Positions 54,226-64,000 of a DNA stretch of 64,000 nucleotides are shown piece after piece. Source of the DNA: Chrysoporthe austroafricana. Taxonomy: Eukaryota > Ascomycota > Sordariomycetes > Diaporthales > Cryphonectriaceae. A program made the position numbers and the translations under genes. The notes beneath the pieces were generated by a model. The model worked only from the letters and a program-made list of their open reading frames with translations. It made no database searches and had not been told where the DNA came from. The stretch spans positions 5,828,001 through 5,892,000 of the forward strand of contig JYIP02000001.1 in the NCBI GenBank assembly GCA_001051155.2. The letters run 5' to 3'. How positions within the stretch are numbered: the first letter of the stretch is position 1; each line of letters begins with the position of its first letter.

Positions 54226-57200
54226 CTAGTCAGCCTCTCCCGCGTTAGAAGGCCCTCTGGTCTTTGGCAAGTCTTCCAAAGCCGTCGTAAACGTCTCGAT
54301 GCCCGGCCTCTCCGCAGGCGTCTCGAAAGGCGTCTCCGCCGTTGGAGTGACTCCGCTGTCCACCACAGCTGGAGGCACAACGTCTTCGCCCGTGACATCG
54401 TCCTCATCTCCACTAGTAGCCACCTCAGGCTCGATCGTCTCATGCTCCAGCCCAGCACAAGCCCCAGGCGTAGTCGGACTCAAAGGTCTAGACATCGAGA
54501 CGCGAGGCGTGTCTGGGCCCTGGCTCAGGTGGCTCGTCAGAGTCAACATGCTCGCCGTCTCGGCCTCCTTTTTCTGAACAAGAAACAGCATTAGTATTCT
54601 TCCTCTAGGAGAGCTGCCGCGCATGGAAGAGGCCATGGGAACTGCTTTGGGAGTAGGGCATAGGGACCAGTGCGCGAAAGATACCTCTCACGACCCCGGA
54701 TAGAAGTTGTGATTTGCTAGAAGGGGAAATAGGAACGGCACATTGACCTACCAAGCTGAACGGCACCGCGATCCCATCCACATACGGCCGCTTGCCAGAC
54801 GCGCCGATGCCTACTTCAGGCTGGTAGCTGGGTGAGAGGTGCTGCGACGATCTCTTCTCCGCCGCATCTGATTCCTCCTGCTTAGCAAGAAGTTCCGCGA
54901 CCGTCGTGTTCTCGTCAGCCTCCTCGTCCTGCCTCTCATACGTCACTCTCCTCCTCCTCGAGGGCCTACGCGAGCGGCTCTGCTCCTTGGGTGAATTCGG
55001 CGCCGCAGTACCTTGCGTCTCGATGTCGGCGAAGGGCCTCGCGCCCCGACCTTCCGATTCCGATGCCGGACTGAACTCGATCCCCTGGTTGTCCTTCTCG
55101 GCCTGAATCTCCCTGTTCATGGTCGTCTTGTCGTGCTTCGACCCCCAGAGCGACCACAACGCAAAGCCCATGTTCTTGGTGCGCTTCCTCGTCTTCGTGA
55201 CGCCGTCCTTCTTTCTCCGTCCCGCCAGCGCGCTCGGTGGCGGGAACTCGCCCTCGCCGAAGCCCTCGTAGCCGACGGCCAAGTCTTTGACGGCCTGCTT
55301 GTGGATCTTCCGCCTGGCAGACGCAAAGCGCTCGTCCCACTGCCGCCTCTGCTGTAGCCACTTCTCGACGGGGCCCTGCTTGGCCACGCCGACGAGCTCC
55401 CTGTCCATGGAGCAGCCCGGCAGCTCGGACGGCTGGGGCAGGGGGAAGATGACGCCGTGCCTGGTGACGCGCTGCCGGATCATGTGGTTCTTGAAAGGGG
55501 GCAGCGCGTCGCCCGCCTTTCCGACCTGGCCCCGGGACTCCTGGTCATTGGCCTCTTCATCTTTCTGCGCCTGGCTCAGCATCGACCTCCCAGCGGCGGA
55601 GGGGGAGAGGCGACTCACCTTCCTGATCGCCTCGGCGTCAGAGTCAGAGGTCGAACTAGATATGACAGAGATATCATCGTCGTCCAGGATCTCAATATCC
55701 GTCTCCTGCGCCCTCGCTAGCGCCCACGCCCCGAACTGCGCGACGGACCTGTACATGTACTTGGCCGGCCTCGTGAAGCTCAGTGTAGGCGCAACGTGAC
55801 AGAGGTCGTCCCACACCTGTAGCTGGACATCCGTCGGCTTGTACTGCTTGATCTGCGCCCAGGCCCTCTCGTCCAAGACCGACTCGGAGGGCAGATACTT
55901 GGAGGGGTTGGCGCACTTGTGGGCCACGTAGATCTGCTCGTCCCGCAGGATCTCGCCGCCGCCGACCATGATGAGGATAGGCGGCAGCCCACCGAGGGTC
56001 GGCTGCATGACGGGGCTGACGAGGGGGTGCGTAATGAGCTCGTTGGTGGCGTACATCTGGATCTGTTCCTTGACCTCGACCGTCTTCCCGTCGATAACGA
56101 CCGACAGATGCGTAGCCTTGGCCTCGGCAATATCCCTGGAGGTGGGAATGCTCTCGGAGCCCTTGCCTTCGGGCGCAGCTTCGGGTGGTGTCAGCTCCTC
56201 GCCGTCATCCCCACGAGAGGGCTCACCTCGCAACGTACGCTGTGTCCTCTGCTTCTCCGCCAGAGCCAGGCGCTTGAGCTCCTCCATCTCGTCGTCACTG
56301 GGAGGCGGCCACGCCGGGGAGGGCTTGTGGTGGAAGCCGCTCTGGGGTATGTAATCGAAGGGCGCATCGCCGGCGACCGAGGGGAACGAGTGCGTCAGGT
56401 CACACCAGGGGCTGATCAGCACCGCGCCGGCCGGGAGCGGGATCCCCTGGTCCCTCATGATGACCATCAAGCTCAAGATCATGCCGCCGCCGGCGGAGTC
56501 GCCGGCCAGGACGATGGTATTGGGCTCCTGCGAGGCGAGTAGGTACAGATACGCGGCCAGGCAGTCCTGCAGCCCGCAGGGGAACGGGAACTGAGGCGCC
56601 AGCCTGTAGTCGGGGGCGAACACCCTGGCCTTGAGCTTGCGCGCGTGCCGCTGCAGCTGATACCGGTGCATGTCGATGCTGCCAAAGAAGTAGGCGCCGC
56701 CGTGCACGTAGAACATGACGCGCCTCCCGGGGTCGCCGGCCTTCTTGCGCTCGTTATAGTCGGCGCGCATCTCGATCCACTCGGCCCGGAGCGCGGGGGC
56801 GTCAGGCTTGCGCCACTGCCACCACTTGCGCCCGCCGACCTTGCGGATGCCCTCCTCGCCGAGCTGGGCCTCGAGGTGCACGGCGGCGCGGTCGAGGTCG
56901 GCGGCGGGGACCGTCACCTCGTCGACCTTGATCCACTGCGGGTGGGGGACCCATTGCGCGGTGAAGGCCTGGAGGTCCTCGACGGTGTGCTGCGAGACGT
57001 AGGCGAGGAAGGACCGGATGAGGTGGAGGCCCTCGTCGTAGGACAGGTGGGCGGTCGGCCGCTGGTGGAGCGGTTTGCGGTTGAGGTACTGCAGGAAGCG
57101 GGCGTGTCAGGTCTGTCTATATTGTCTGCCCGGCTGCTGCTCGAGGAGCACGTCTCGCTGCCGTCCGAGTGGTGCCCCGGCCGCCTCATCCAGAGACAAC

Positions 57201-57351
57201 TGGCACTCCAGAGGGAAGAAGAAGAAGAAGAAGAAGAGCAACAACAAGAAGGGGCTATGATACGATAGGCACAACCTACATGCGATAAGAAGGTCTGGAG
57301 CACGGTGGGCGTGACCGCCAGCCCGACGGACGCGGTGTTCATCCGGTTCAT
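54226..57351 (-). CDS. Large HSL-type lipase/esterase with long C-terminal extension
   Basis: Three exons on the minus strand: 57280..57351, 54752..57088, 54226..54573; 918 aa. Both introns start GTAGGT and end CAG. The first (191 nt) contains a GAA repeat; joining it gives FLSHYLNRKPLHQRPTAHLS. Residues about 80-480 are an alpha/beta hydrolase-3 domain: FYVHGGAYFFGS (His153), AGDSAGGGMILSL (Ser222), VGGGEILRDEQ near the acid and DDLCHVAPTLS for the catalytic His. An insertion of about 80 polar residues lies between strands after the PFDYIP segment. Residues 480-918 are disordered, Ser/Arg/Asp/Glu-rich (DDDDISVISSSTSDSDAEAI) and likely regulatory. By family it acts on lipid esters, possibly at lipid droplets. 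An ATG nine bases downstream (57342) is an equal alternative start. Confidence 0.85.
57213..57238. repeat. GAA triplet repeat inside an intron
   Basis: Eight or nine GAA units on the plus strand (TTC in the transcript), in the first intron of the large hydrolase. They may extend the polypyrimidine tract before the acceptor. Confidence 0.9.
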
Positions 57352-57353
57352 CC

Positions 57354-57412
<59 letters not shown>

Positions 57413-58356
57413 AGAGCCAGACACGCGAAGCTGTGTGCGCAGGCCGTGACGATCGTCGCGGCGGGATATCCAGACGGCTCACAGCTCACGGCTCACCTGC
57501 TCGGCAGTCCTCACAGAAAAAAGGGGCCCAGGCTCGAGTGTCGAGCGAGAGAGAGGGAGGACAAGAGCGCCCTGTGGCCAGACCGACGCGATGTTTATGG
57601 GGACGTACTATCACGGCGCGACATGTGAGTCCAGCTCCAGGACCCGGCGGGAGGACGCACTGGCCATGGCTCGAGCGAGCCGTCTCATTACGCTTAGAAG
57701 GTGAACTAATAAGCTGTATGGCAGGGCGGTTGATTAGGCTCATCTGCATCCCTTTGGGACCTGATTCAGGGGGTGATGTCATGGCGTCCCGAGGCGGTGG
57801 GTCGTCGATAGTCAGCAGCACGTGTGCTAGCCGCTCCCCGCCCGCCGCCCGCGCTGCCGGGTCCCACGACAACCAACATACTATGACATACGATCAGCTG
57901 CCTGGGCGGTGGTTAGCTAAATAGTCTAAGTAAGACGGCGGTAGATACTGTGGGTATAAGCAGGGGGGGTAGGGGAGCGGCCTATGGGCGGCGATGGGGC
58001 TTCCCCGTGGGGCTTGGGAGGGGGGGTGTTCATGCTGCGTGTAAGTCCTCGGCTACTTAGTAATTATACCTGCTATAATTATGTGGGCAGCGTGGGTAGT
58101 TGCCGGCGTCTGCGCCGAGGTAAACGGCCCAACGTCGGGTCTTCTTCCCCGAGCCTTGTAGACAGACACTACGTACACATCATACACACACACACACACC
58201 TGCCCTGCAGTGCCTACGCTGGCTCTCATGCGCATGCGGCTGTCTTCTTCCTTCGAGCCAGACACGCCGTCCGCCTGCTCACCATAGCCAGTCCTCGCGG
58301 CGCCGAAGAGCTGAGGTCGTGTCAGGGCCGCCGCTCCTGGCATCTCGGGTCGAACC
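57352..58356. promoter_or_regulatory. Divergent promoter region with CT microsatellite
   Basis: 1005 nt between two divergent hydrolase genes. The CT tract at 57357-57410 sits directly against the leftward gene's ATG, so it is a GA tract in that transcript's leader. No coding sequence supported. Confidence 0.6.
57357..57410. repeat. CT microsatellite abutting a start codon
   Basis: About 24 CT units with TCTG variants at the left end, beginning six bases from the ATG at 57351 of the minus-strand hydrolase gene. Confidence 0.95.
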
Positions 58357-59845
58357 ATGTCGGCCGTGTTCGACATCAAGGAACATGTCGTCGAGGGCCA
58401 GCACATCCGCGAGTATGCCCGGGCCACGGCGCACTCGCAGGAGGAGGCGCTGCGGCTGGCTGTGAAACAGTACATCCCCAGGGACAACCCAGACCCGAGG
58501 CCCGGTGACATCACCATCATCGCCGCCCACGCCAATGGCTTCATCAAGGTAGCACGCGATCCTGCCCACTGATGCCGGCCCGCCTTCGGCTGACACTAGA
58601 GCCCGCGGCCACAGGAACTATACGAGCCGCTGTGGGAGGACCTCCTCCACGCGTGCCGCCAGAACGGGGTCAACGTCCGGGGCATCTGGATGGCCGACAT
58701 CGCCTGGCAGGGCCAGAGCGGCATCCTGAACGAGGGCAGACTGGGCAATGACCGTGAGCCTCCCCTAGCTTAACCCGACCTAGCCTCTTCTTCCCTTTGC
58801 GCTCTTCTCCCCAAACCTCATCTCACCCTACGGTGCCGCATCTCGCTCACACCCTCGCCCAGCCTCGTGGTTCGACCACGCCCGCGACCTGCTGCACCTG
58901 ACCAACGTCTTCCGCGCCCAGATGCCCCGCCCGCTGATCGGGGTCGGTCACTCCTTCGGCGGCAGCATCATCGTCAACGTCGCGTACATGCACCCGCGCC
59001 TCTTCTCGGGCCTGGTCATGATCGACCCCGTCTTGAGCCGCAGGATCCGCTACGGCCCGCTGTACGGCTTCGGCACCATGCGCGCCTCCGCGTCCCGGCG
59101 CGACCTCTGGCCCTCCCGCGCCGACGCCGAGGCGTCCGTCCGCAGGAACAAGTTCTACACGACGTGGGACCCCCGCGCCGTCGACCAGCTGGTCCGGTAC
59201 GGGTACAGGGAGTGCCCCACGCTCCTGTACCCGGACAAGAGGGACGGTGAGGTCACGCTGACTACGACGAAGCATATGGAGTGCCTCACCTACTACCGCC
59301 CAACGCATCAGGGCCCGCGGGACCCGGCGACCGGGAAGCGGACCATGGACCGGGGCCTGATCCTCGACGCGACCAGCGAGGTGGACGACTTCCCCAACTT
59401 CTTCTTCTACGCGCCCGCCTCGCCCATGACGGCCGCGAGGCTGGGCGAGCTCAGGCCGGCCGTGCTGTGGATCGCCGGGGAGGACAGCGCCGTGTGCACC
59501 CCCGAGACGCAGAAGGAGAAGATGGAGCTGACGGGGTACGGATGGGGTGGCAGCGGCGGCGCGAGGGCCGGCAGGGTCAAGGAGTATGTGGTCAAGGGGG
59601 TGGGCCACCTGGTGGCCATGGAGAGACCGAAGGAGATCGCGGCCCGTGCGGCGGGCTTCATCAGGGACGAGGTGGACAGGTGGAGGAGGGAGGAGGAGGC
59701 ATACAGGAGAGAGTGGGTAGAGGGCGTGGGTGACAGGGAGAAGACCGTGATGGACAAGGAATTCAAGGAGCTGATCGATGGCGTCGGGCCCGAGGCGAAC
59801 AGGAGGAGGGACGGGGTGATGGCCGGGCCCAATGCGAAGCTGTGA
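58357..59845 (+). CDS. Peroxisomal alpha/beta hydrolase (MpaH/Lpx1-like) with PTS1
   Basis: Three exons: 58357..58548, 58615..58753, 58863..59845; 437 aa. Donors GTAGCA and GTGAGC; acceptors both CAG. N-terminal text VFDIKEHVVEGQHIREYARA, followed by ITIIAAHANGFIKELYEPLW, is the usual start of a fungal hydrolase group that includes MpaH of mycophenolate synthesis, AKT2-type toxin-cluster proteins and yeast Lpx1. Catalytic triad: Ser141 in GVGHSFGGSI, Asp in WIAGEDSAV, His359 in GVGHLVAMERP. The last three residues are AKL, a canonical peroxisomal targeting signal. The product is probably a matrix acyl-CoA thioesterase or lipase-like enzyme. No polyketide synthase, peptide synthetase or P450 lies within the window, so a secondary-metabolite role is not supported by context. 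Confidence 0.88.
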
Positions 59846-60724
59846 GGTGCAGAGAGGGAGGGGGACAAGTCATCTGCGGATCTTGGCTCCGTGGCCAGCG
59901 CTCCCCGTGGGTGGGCCCGGAGGGTAGAGCTCGTTGGCGATGCTGCACCTGGCGGACTCCAGTTGCGGTGAAGGCTCTCCCGTGTACCCACGACGGGCAA
60001 CATTGTATGTAAGAGGCACCCACCGAGGACAAGAAACACTTCTAGATCCACCGCCCGAGCCTGTATGCCGTTCTGATCTGACACGTGTGGAGTCGTGCTA
60101 CGCATCTGATGCTACGGAAAAGGCTTCTCTGATCACAAGTCCGCATAGCCCTCGCACAGCATCGAGTCTTGAGCGCGGTGCAATAGTTACACTTCTGCAA
60201 CGAGGACTCGGGAAATGCTCGAGGACGGTGGTAGCGCACGGCAATTGGTGGGAAGGGCTGGATCTGGGCGGCATTAATCCCGGAAATGGCGTTGCGATGA
60301 TAGGCGTGTTAGCATATTCGCTGGAGGCAAATTTGAGGCTCGGCAGACAAACGACATGGAGAATTCAGACTTCTAGCTAGAAGAGTTTGAAGACAACTAG
60401 CATATCCATAACGCATTTTTAGTGTGTGGGTGGATGTGTTGGTGTTATTTTTTTGGTTTTTTCTTTCCCCTGAAAATGAGGTACACCAACCACCAAACCC
60501 CCTCGTAAAACGAAGCCAGAGTTGTACATTAATTGAGTTGAAATCACAATTACCTCCCGGGAGTCCTGTCCAGCCTCCTACCTGAATACCAAACGCCGAC
60601 ACCGTCCCAAGCTTTCGCATCTTCTGCGAGTCGGCAACTCACACGTCTCCGTCAAGCCAAGACCCTAGACGCGCATATTCATCATCATCTCGTCGTGACA
60701 TCAATCATTCGCTCATGATCTCTT
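59846..60724. other. Intergenic between convergent genes
   Basis: 879 nt; 3' flanks of two convergent genes, including a TTTTTT/GGTTTTTTC stretch near 60448-60462. No gene seen. Confidence 0.5.
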
Positions 60725-61516
60725 CTAGTTTGGGTTGAGCTGGATAAAGCCCGGGCCGCCCTCGCCCAACGGATTACTGTGCATCATCGGAGGCGGTGGT
60801 TGGTGCATCATCGGCGGCATCTGCATGTGACCCGGATGCATCTGCATTGGTGGCATTTGTGGCATCGGATGGTGCGGCTGGTAGTCATCTTCGGTCATGT
60901 AGCTGCTGCCGCTGCTACCGCTGAGAACCGACACGATGTCGTCGTTGGGGTCCATGCCGTCCACGATCTCGACTGGGGCGGGATGACCTCCCATTCCGCC
61001 CATTCCGCCCATTCCGCCCATCATCGGCGGCGGGCCCATGCCCATTCCGCCTCCGGGGCCCATCCCGCCGCCGGGGCCCATCCAGGGTCCGCCCGCCATC
61101 TGCTGCGGCGGCGGGTGTGGCATCACTGGCACGCCCGCCGCCGAGGGGGCACGAGTCGAGTGGCCGTTCCGGCTGCTCCTGCCGCTGCGGGAGGACCTCG
61201 ACGAACCGTAGTGGCTCCCCTCGTCTTCATAGAACCACATACTGTAGCCTGATGGGTCACGGACGAGCATGTACCTCACCTCGGTCTTGAGGGAGCCATT
61301 GGGGCGCTCGATGGTGGTGACCTCTCGCCGCAAATTGGTGTGTCTGCGGGGGTCGCCGCATGCGAACCAGATGGCGGCCTTGACGCCCTTTCTCTGGGGC
61401 ACATTGACGTCGAAGGACTTGACGGACACGTTCGACTGGGTGGAAGAGGAGTAGCCCGATGACGAGGAGGATGACGAGGAGGCCGACGGGGAGCGGCGAG
61501 AGGATGACCGCGGCAT
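60725..61516 (-). CDS. Gly/Met/Pro-rich protein of unknown function
   Basis: Single open frame of 263 aa from ATG 61516. The start is Ser-rich ([20 protein letters not shown]). Residues about 30-105 form a compact, non-repetitive segment (FDVNVPQRKGVKAAIWFACG, REVTTIERPNGSLKTEVRY, MLVRDPSGYSMWFYEDEG) that looks like a small conserved beta-rich domain. Residues 150-180 are Gly-Met repeats (GPGGGMGPGGGMGMG, MGGMGGMGGMGG). The end is a Met/Pro/His-rich tail (MHPGHMQMPPMMHQ) finishing GEGGPGFIQLNPN. I do not recognise it; an RNA-binding or condensate-forming role would be a guess. The coherent N-terminal domain, and the same frame staying open through low-complexity DNA, argue for a real gene. 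No introns are needed. Confidence 0.7.
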   Translation of the reverse strand: MPRSSSRRSPSASSSSSSSSGYSSSTQSNVSVKSFDVNVPQRKGVKAAIWFACGDPRRHTNLRREVTTIERPNGSLKTEVRYMLVRDPSGYSMWFYEDEGSHYGSSRSSRSGRSSRNGHSTRAPSAAGVPVMPHPPPQQMAGGPWMGPGGGMGPGGGMGMGPPPMMGGMGGMGGMGGHPAPVEIVDGMDPNDDIVSVLSGSSGSSYMTEDDYQPHHPMPQMPPMQMHPGHMQMPPMMHQPPPPMMHSNPLGEGGPGFIQLNPN

Positions 61517-64000
61517 GATAGCTCCGGTTTATGAGGCGAAGTCCTCGTTGATGGGTATGAAACTCCGGCAGGGGGTTGACGCCTTTGCCCACAGACAGGA
61601 GGTGCCGGGAGGTCACTGGACCAGAAGACCGAAGGGCCAATATAGGACCGACGCCGCCCGAGTTTGTTGACGGCGAGGACCTGTGATAAGATTCTCGCGT
61701 GAGAAAGAACACAAGGGTGGACGCCCTCAAGCTTGCTGAGGATCGTCGCTGCCGAGCTCGAGATCGGCAGAGCTTGTTCCCATGGGGAGGCAGTGTCAGG
61801 ACAGCAAGAGGAGTAAGAGGAGGGGTGAGGCGAGGCGACGTAAGACAGAAAGGATGGGTGATCCAGGCAAACCGTCAGGACGGGTTCGCCACCATCATAT
61901 ATTTGTGCAGATCTGGAAGCACACCTCTTGGGCCCGCTCGAGCATGGCGGCTACCTCCAGTACCCACGCGGGGATTCCGGAGACACATGCCATCAGATCA
62001 GCGACGGGCGGACGCTGCCTTGCGCTGCTGACAACCTTGCAGGATGATGCCCAGGGGCCGGGCAACTTTGCCTGGGATGATCAGTCTCGTGCAGTTTTGG
62101 CGTGCCAAGGTGGCGCACCACCCTCAGACTCGAACAAAGGCAGTCATAGGCAAGATACAGCAGATTGATTGCCCGATCGACCTGATGTCGCGCACCGATG
62201 TGTGCGATGTGGTATGGTGCGTCGCAAAAGAAGACGCTGGAACCACACAGAGGAGTGCAGAGCCGCACAAGATTTCTGCAGCTGCCCCCCCGCTGCCCCC
62301 CTCTGCGATCTGCCATGTAGGCGGTCGAGGCACGTCCGGCTCGGCGAGGCCACCCATAGCTGGATGCAGGCGGACACTAAGGCCAGGCAGTCGCGATTGA
62401 TCAATCAGAGGGGCTCGCCAGAGGCCTGTCCGCAGCGGTGCGTGCACTCTAACTGCCATCGGGCGAAGCAGGCCAACACCCGCCGGCGAACCAGAGGGCG
62501 TCCCGGGGCTCCATGAGGACCAATGTGTCAATTCTCAGGTGCGTTAATCCGCCCTGCTTCTGGGAGAGCCTCCTAGCCACAATCGAACAAACGGTGTGTT
62601 CAGAAGGGCGTGAAGGGGGCGCAGCGCGTGACGTGCCCGAGGAGCTGATCCCGCGGGGAATATCTCTCTCCAATCACCCCGGCACACGAGTCGAGTGGAA
62701 CACCCGCGAGTCTCACGGTGCCGGCAGCGGCCAGGTGCTGCGAGACCTGAACCGCTCGAGGTGGCAGCGGATAGACGACGCTGTGTGAAGAACGTCGAAT
62801 CGTGATGACGAAAGGGGGCCATATGCGGTGACACTGGACGCCGCCGAAAGCGGATAGCAGCCTTCTTCCTTCCGAAGAAGCAACAAGTAATCTACCTTGT
62901 GTCTGGTGAGTCCTGGGCCCCCGGGGCGAGCTAGAGCTGGCAGCCGTCCTGGGCGCCTGCATTGGTTCGAGATCCACGGAAAGCCACTCGCCAAACCGTC
63001 TCCCCTGAGTTGCACGGACAGCGACAGCGTCACGAAGACAAGGGGGCCGGGTGGCGGGCCAACGCTGCACAGAACCCACGATCACCGGCCACATCGGCCG
63101 AATGGGTCGCGGCGGACCAGAGCGGAGACGCGCGAGAAGAAGCAAGAAGAACGGGGCAGCTGGCCGGGCCTGCACACGCTCGGGGGAGTGTGTGCGCTCT
63201 GCTTCGCACGCAGTGGCACGGTAGCGCTTGAGGAGGGAGGGGAAGAAGGTTGGATAGCCCGATCTGGCGCTGCTGAAACCGCATCTGCTGCGCGATCACA
63301 CCCCAGCTGCGGTACGCGCCTCTCGTGGCAAAGTGAGGCTGATCGCATCAGCCAGTGACAGCCAGTGGTGGCCGGTGAGACGAGCGAACCGGGTGGCTCC
63401 TGTTGGCCCGCGAGCACCCGAGCTGGAGGGGCGTCAGAAGCCCTGGGTGCACCGTAGCGGCCTCGTATGCAGGAGCAGGCCCAGGCCCAGGCCCAATCAG
63501 TGATGCACATCCGCCGAACACGACTCGGGATGTTGGTGAAGCACGACGGCTGGCCGCTGCATGTGTGGCCGGAACAGTCACGATGTTTTAGCATGCCATG
63601 GCAGAGACCGCCGGGCCACCGCATATCGCGGTGAGAAAGGTCTCGCAGCTTTCTTCCGCGAGGGGACCGTCGGCACACTGGCATGACGTGACAGTCTCGG
63701 GGCGGGAGGGGTGGTTTCTTCTTCCCTTGCCTCCCTTTGCTTCTTTTCCTTCGTATACGAGAAGTGATGTCGGTGGCTCGGATGTTGACGTCGAGCAACC
63801 TGACCCCGGCGCCTGAGACGGGCTGGAGGCTGAGCCCGGTGCCCCCTCGTCTACTTTTCTTTTCATAAAGAGAAAGATCCCATCAGCTCCCGAACCGCGC
63901 CGGCACCCATATCATCCGAGACAGCGTCTCTCCAGGGTGAGATGTAAGTTACTTCCAAGGTTAATCAAGCGAGATGACGGACTGCGGCGTGGATACCACC
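61517..64000. other. Right-edge interval without supported gene
   Basis: About 2.5 kb to the window end. ORFs up to 238 aa exist on both strands, but they overlap each other, lack domains and show no fungal-like splice structure. The first few hundred bases are the promoter of the Gly/Met-rich protein gene. Confidence 0.55.

Noticed and set aside
58357..59845. Secondary-metabolite cluster around the MpaH-like gene
   Set aside because: No polyketide synthase, NRPS, terpene cyclase, P450 or methyltransferase gene nearby.

Overview
The window is nuclear DNA of a filamentous ascomycete, most likely a Sordariomycete. Genes are split by short introns (about 45 to 220 nt) with GTRNGY donors, CTRAY branch points and YAG acceptors. 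Coding DNA is GC-rich, and intergenic DNA is full of microsatellites. The families present (Zn2Cys6 regulator, QCR6, RXT2, TRAPPC11/Gryzun, ERG27, HMG-CoA synthase) are typical of Pezizomycotina. Exon structures were built by hand from reading frame, splice consensus and family resemblance; no search was run.

Layout. 0-16 kb is gene-poor: the 3' end of a GH47 mannosidase, a WBP2-like GRAM protein, a seven-TM membrane protein, QCR6, and a damaged gene at 14.5-15.3 kb. 16.3-23.9 kb holds four neighbours that look like a sugar-utilisation cluster: an MFS sugar transporter, a divergently transcribed transaldolase, an intronless AnmK/levoglucosan-kinase-type anhydrosugar kinase, and a Zn2Cys6 regulator. 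24-26.5 kb is simple repeats. 26.5-39.6 kb is a dense block: an SLC49/FLVCR-like transporter, ERG27 (3-ketosteroid reductase), an OB-fold-like protein, RXT2 (Rpd3L histone deacetylase complex) and TRAPPC11. After a 3.2 kb gap come HMG-CoA synthase and a DHCR24-like sterol reductase, tail to tail. A 3.7 kb gap precedes 50.5-59.9 kb, which holds two HSL-type alpha/beta hydrolases, a broken TPR-type gene, and an MpaH/Lpx1-like hydrolase ending in a peroxisomal AKL signal. A Gly/Met/Pro-rich unknown protein is at 60.7-61.5 kb. The last 2.5 kb shows no supportable gene.

How the genes may work together. The clearest proposal is the 16.3-23.9 kb set: import of a sugar, phosphorylation of a 1,6-anhydrosugar (levoglucosan to glucose 6-phosphate by family analogy), entry into the pentose phosphate pathway through a dedicated transaldolase, and local control by the zinc-cluster factor. 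This is inference from adjacency and family. A looser theme is sterol/isoprenoid metabolism (ERG27, HMG-CoA synthase, DHCR24-like), which may be coincidental linkage. The remaining genes are housekeeping.
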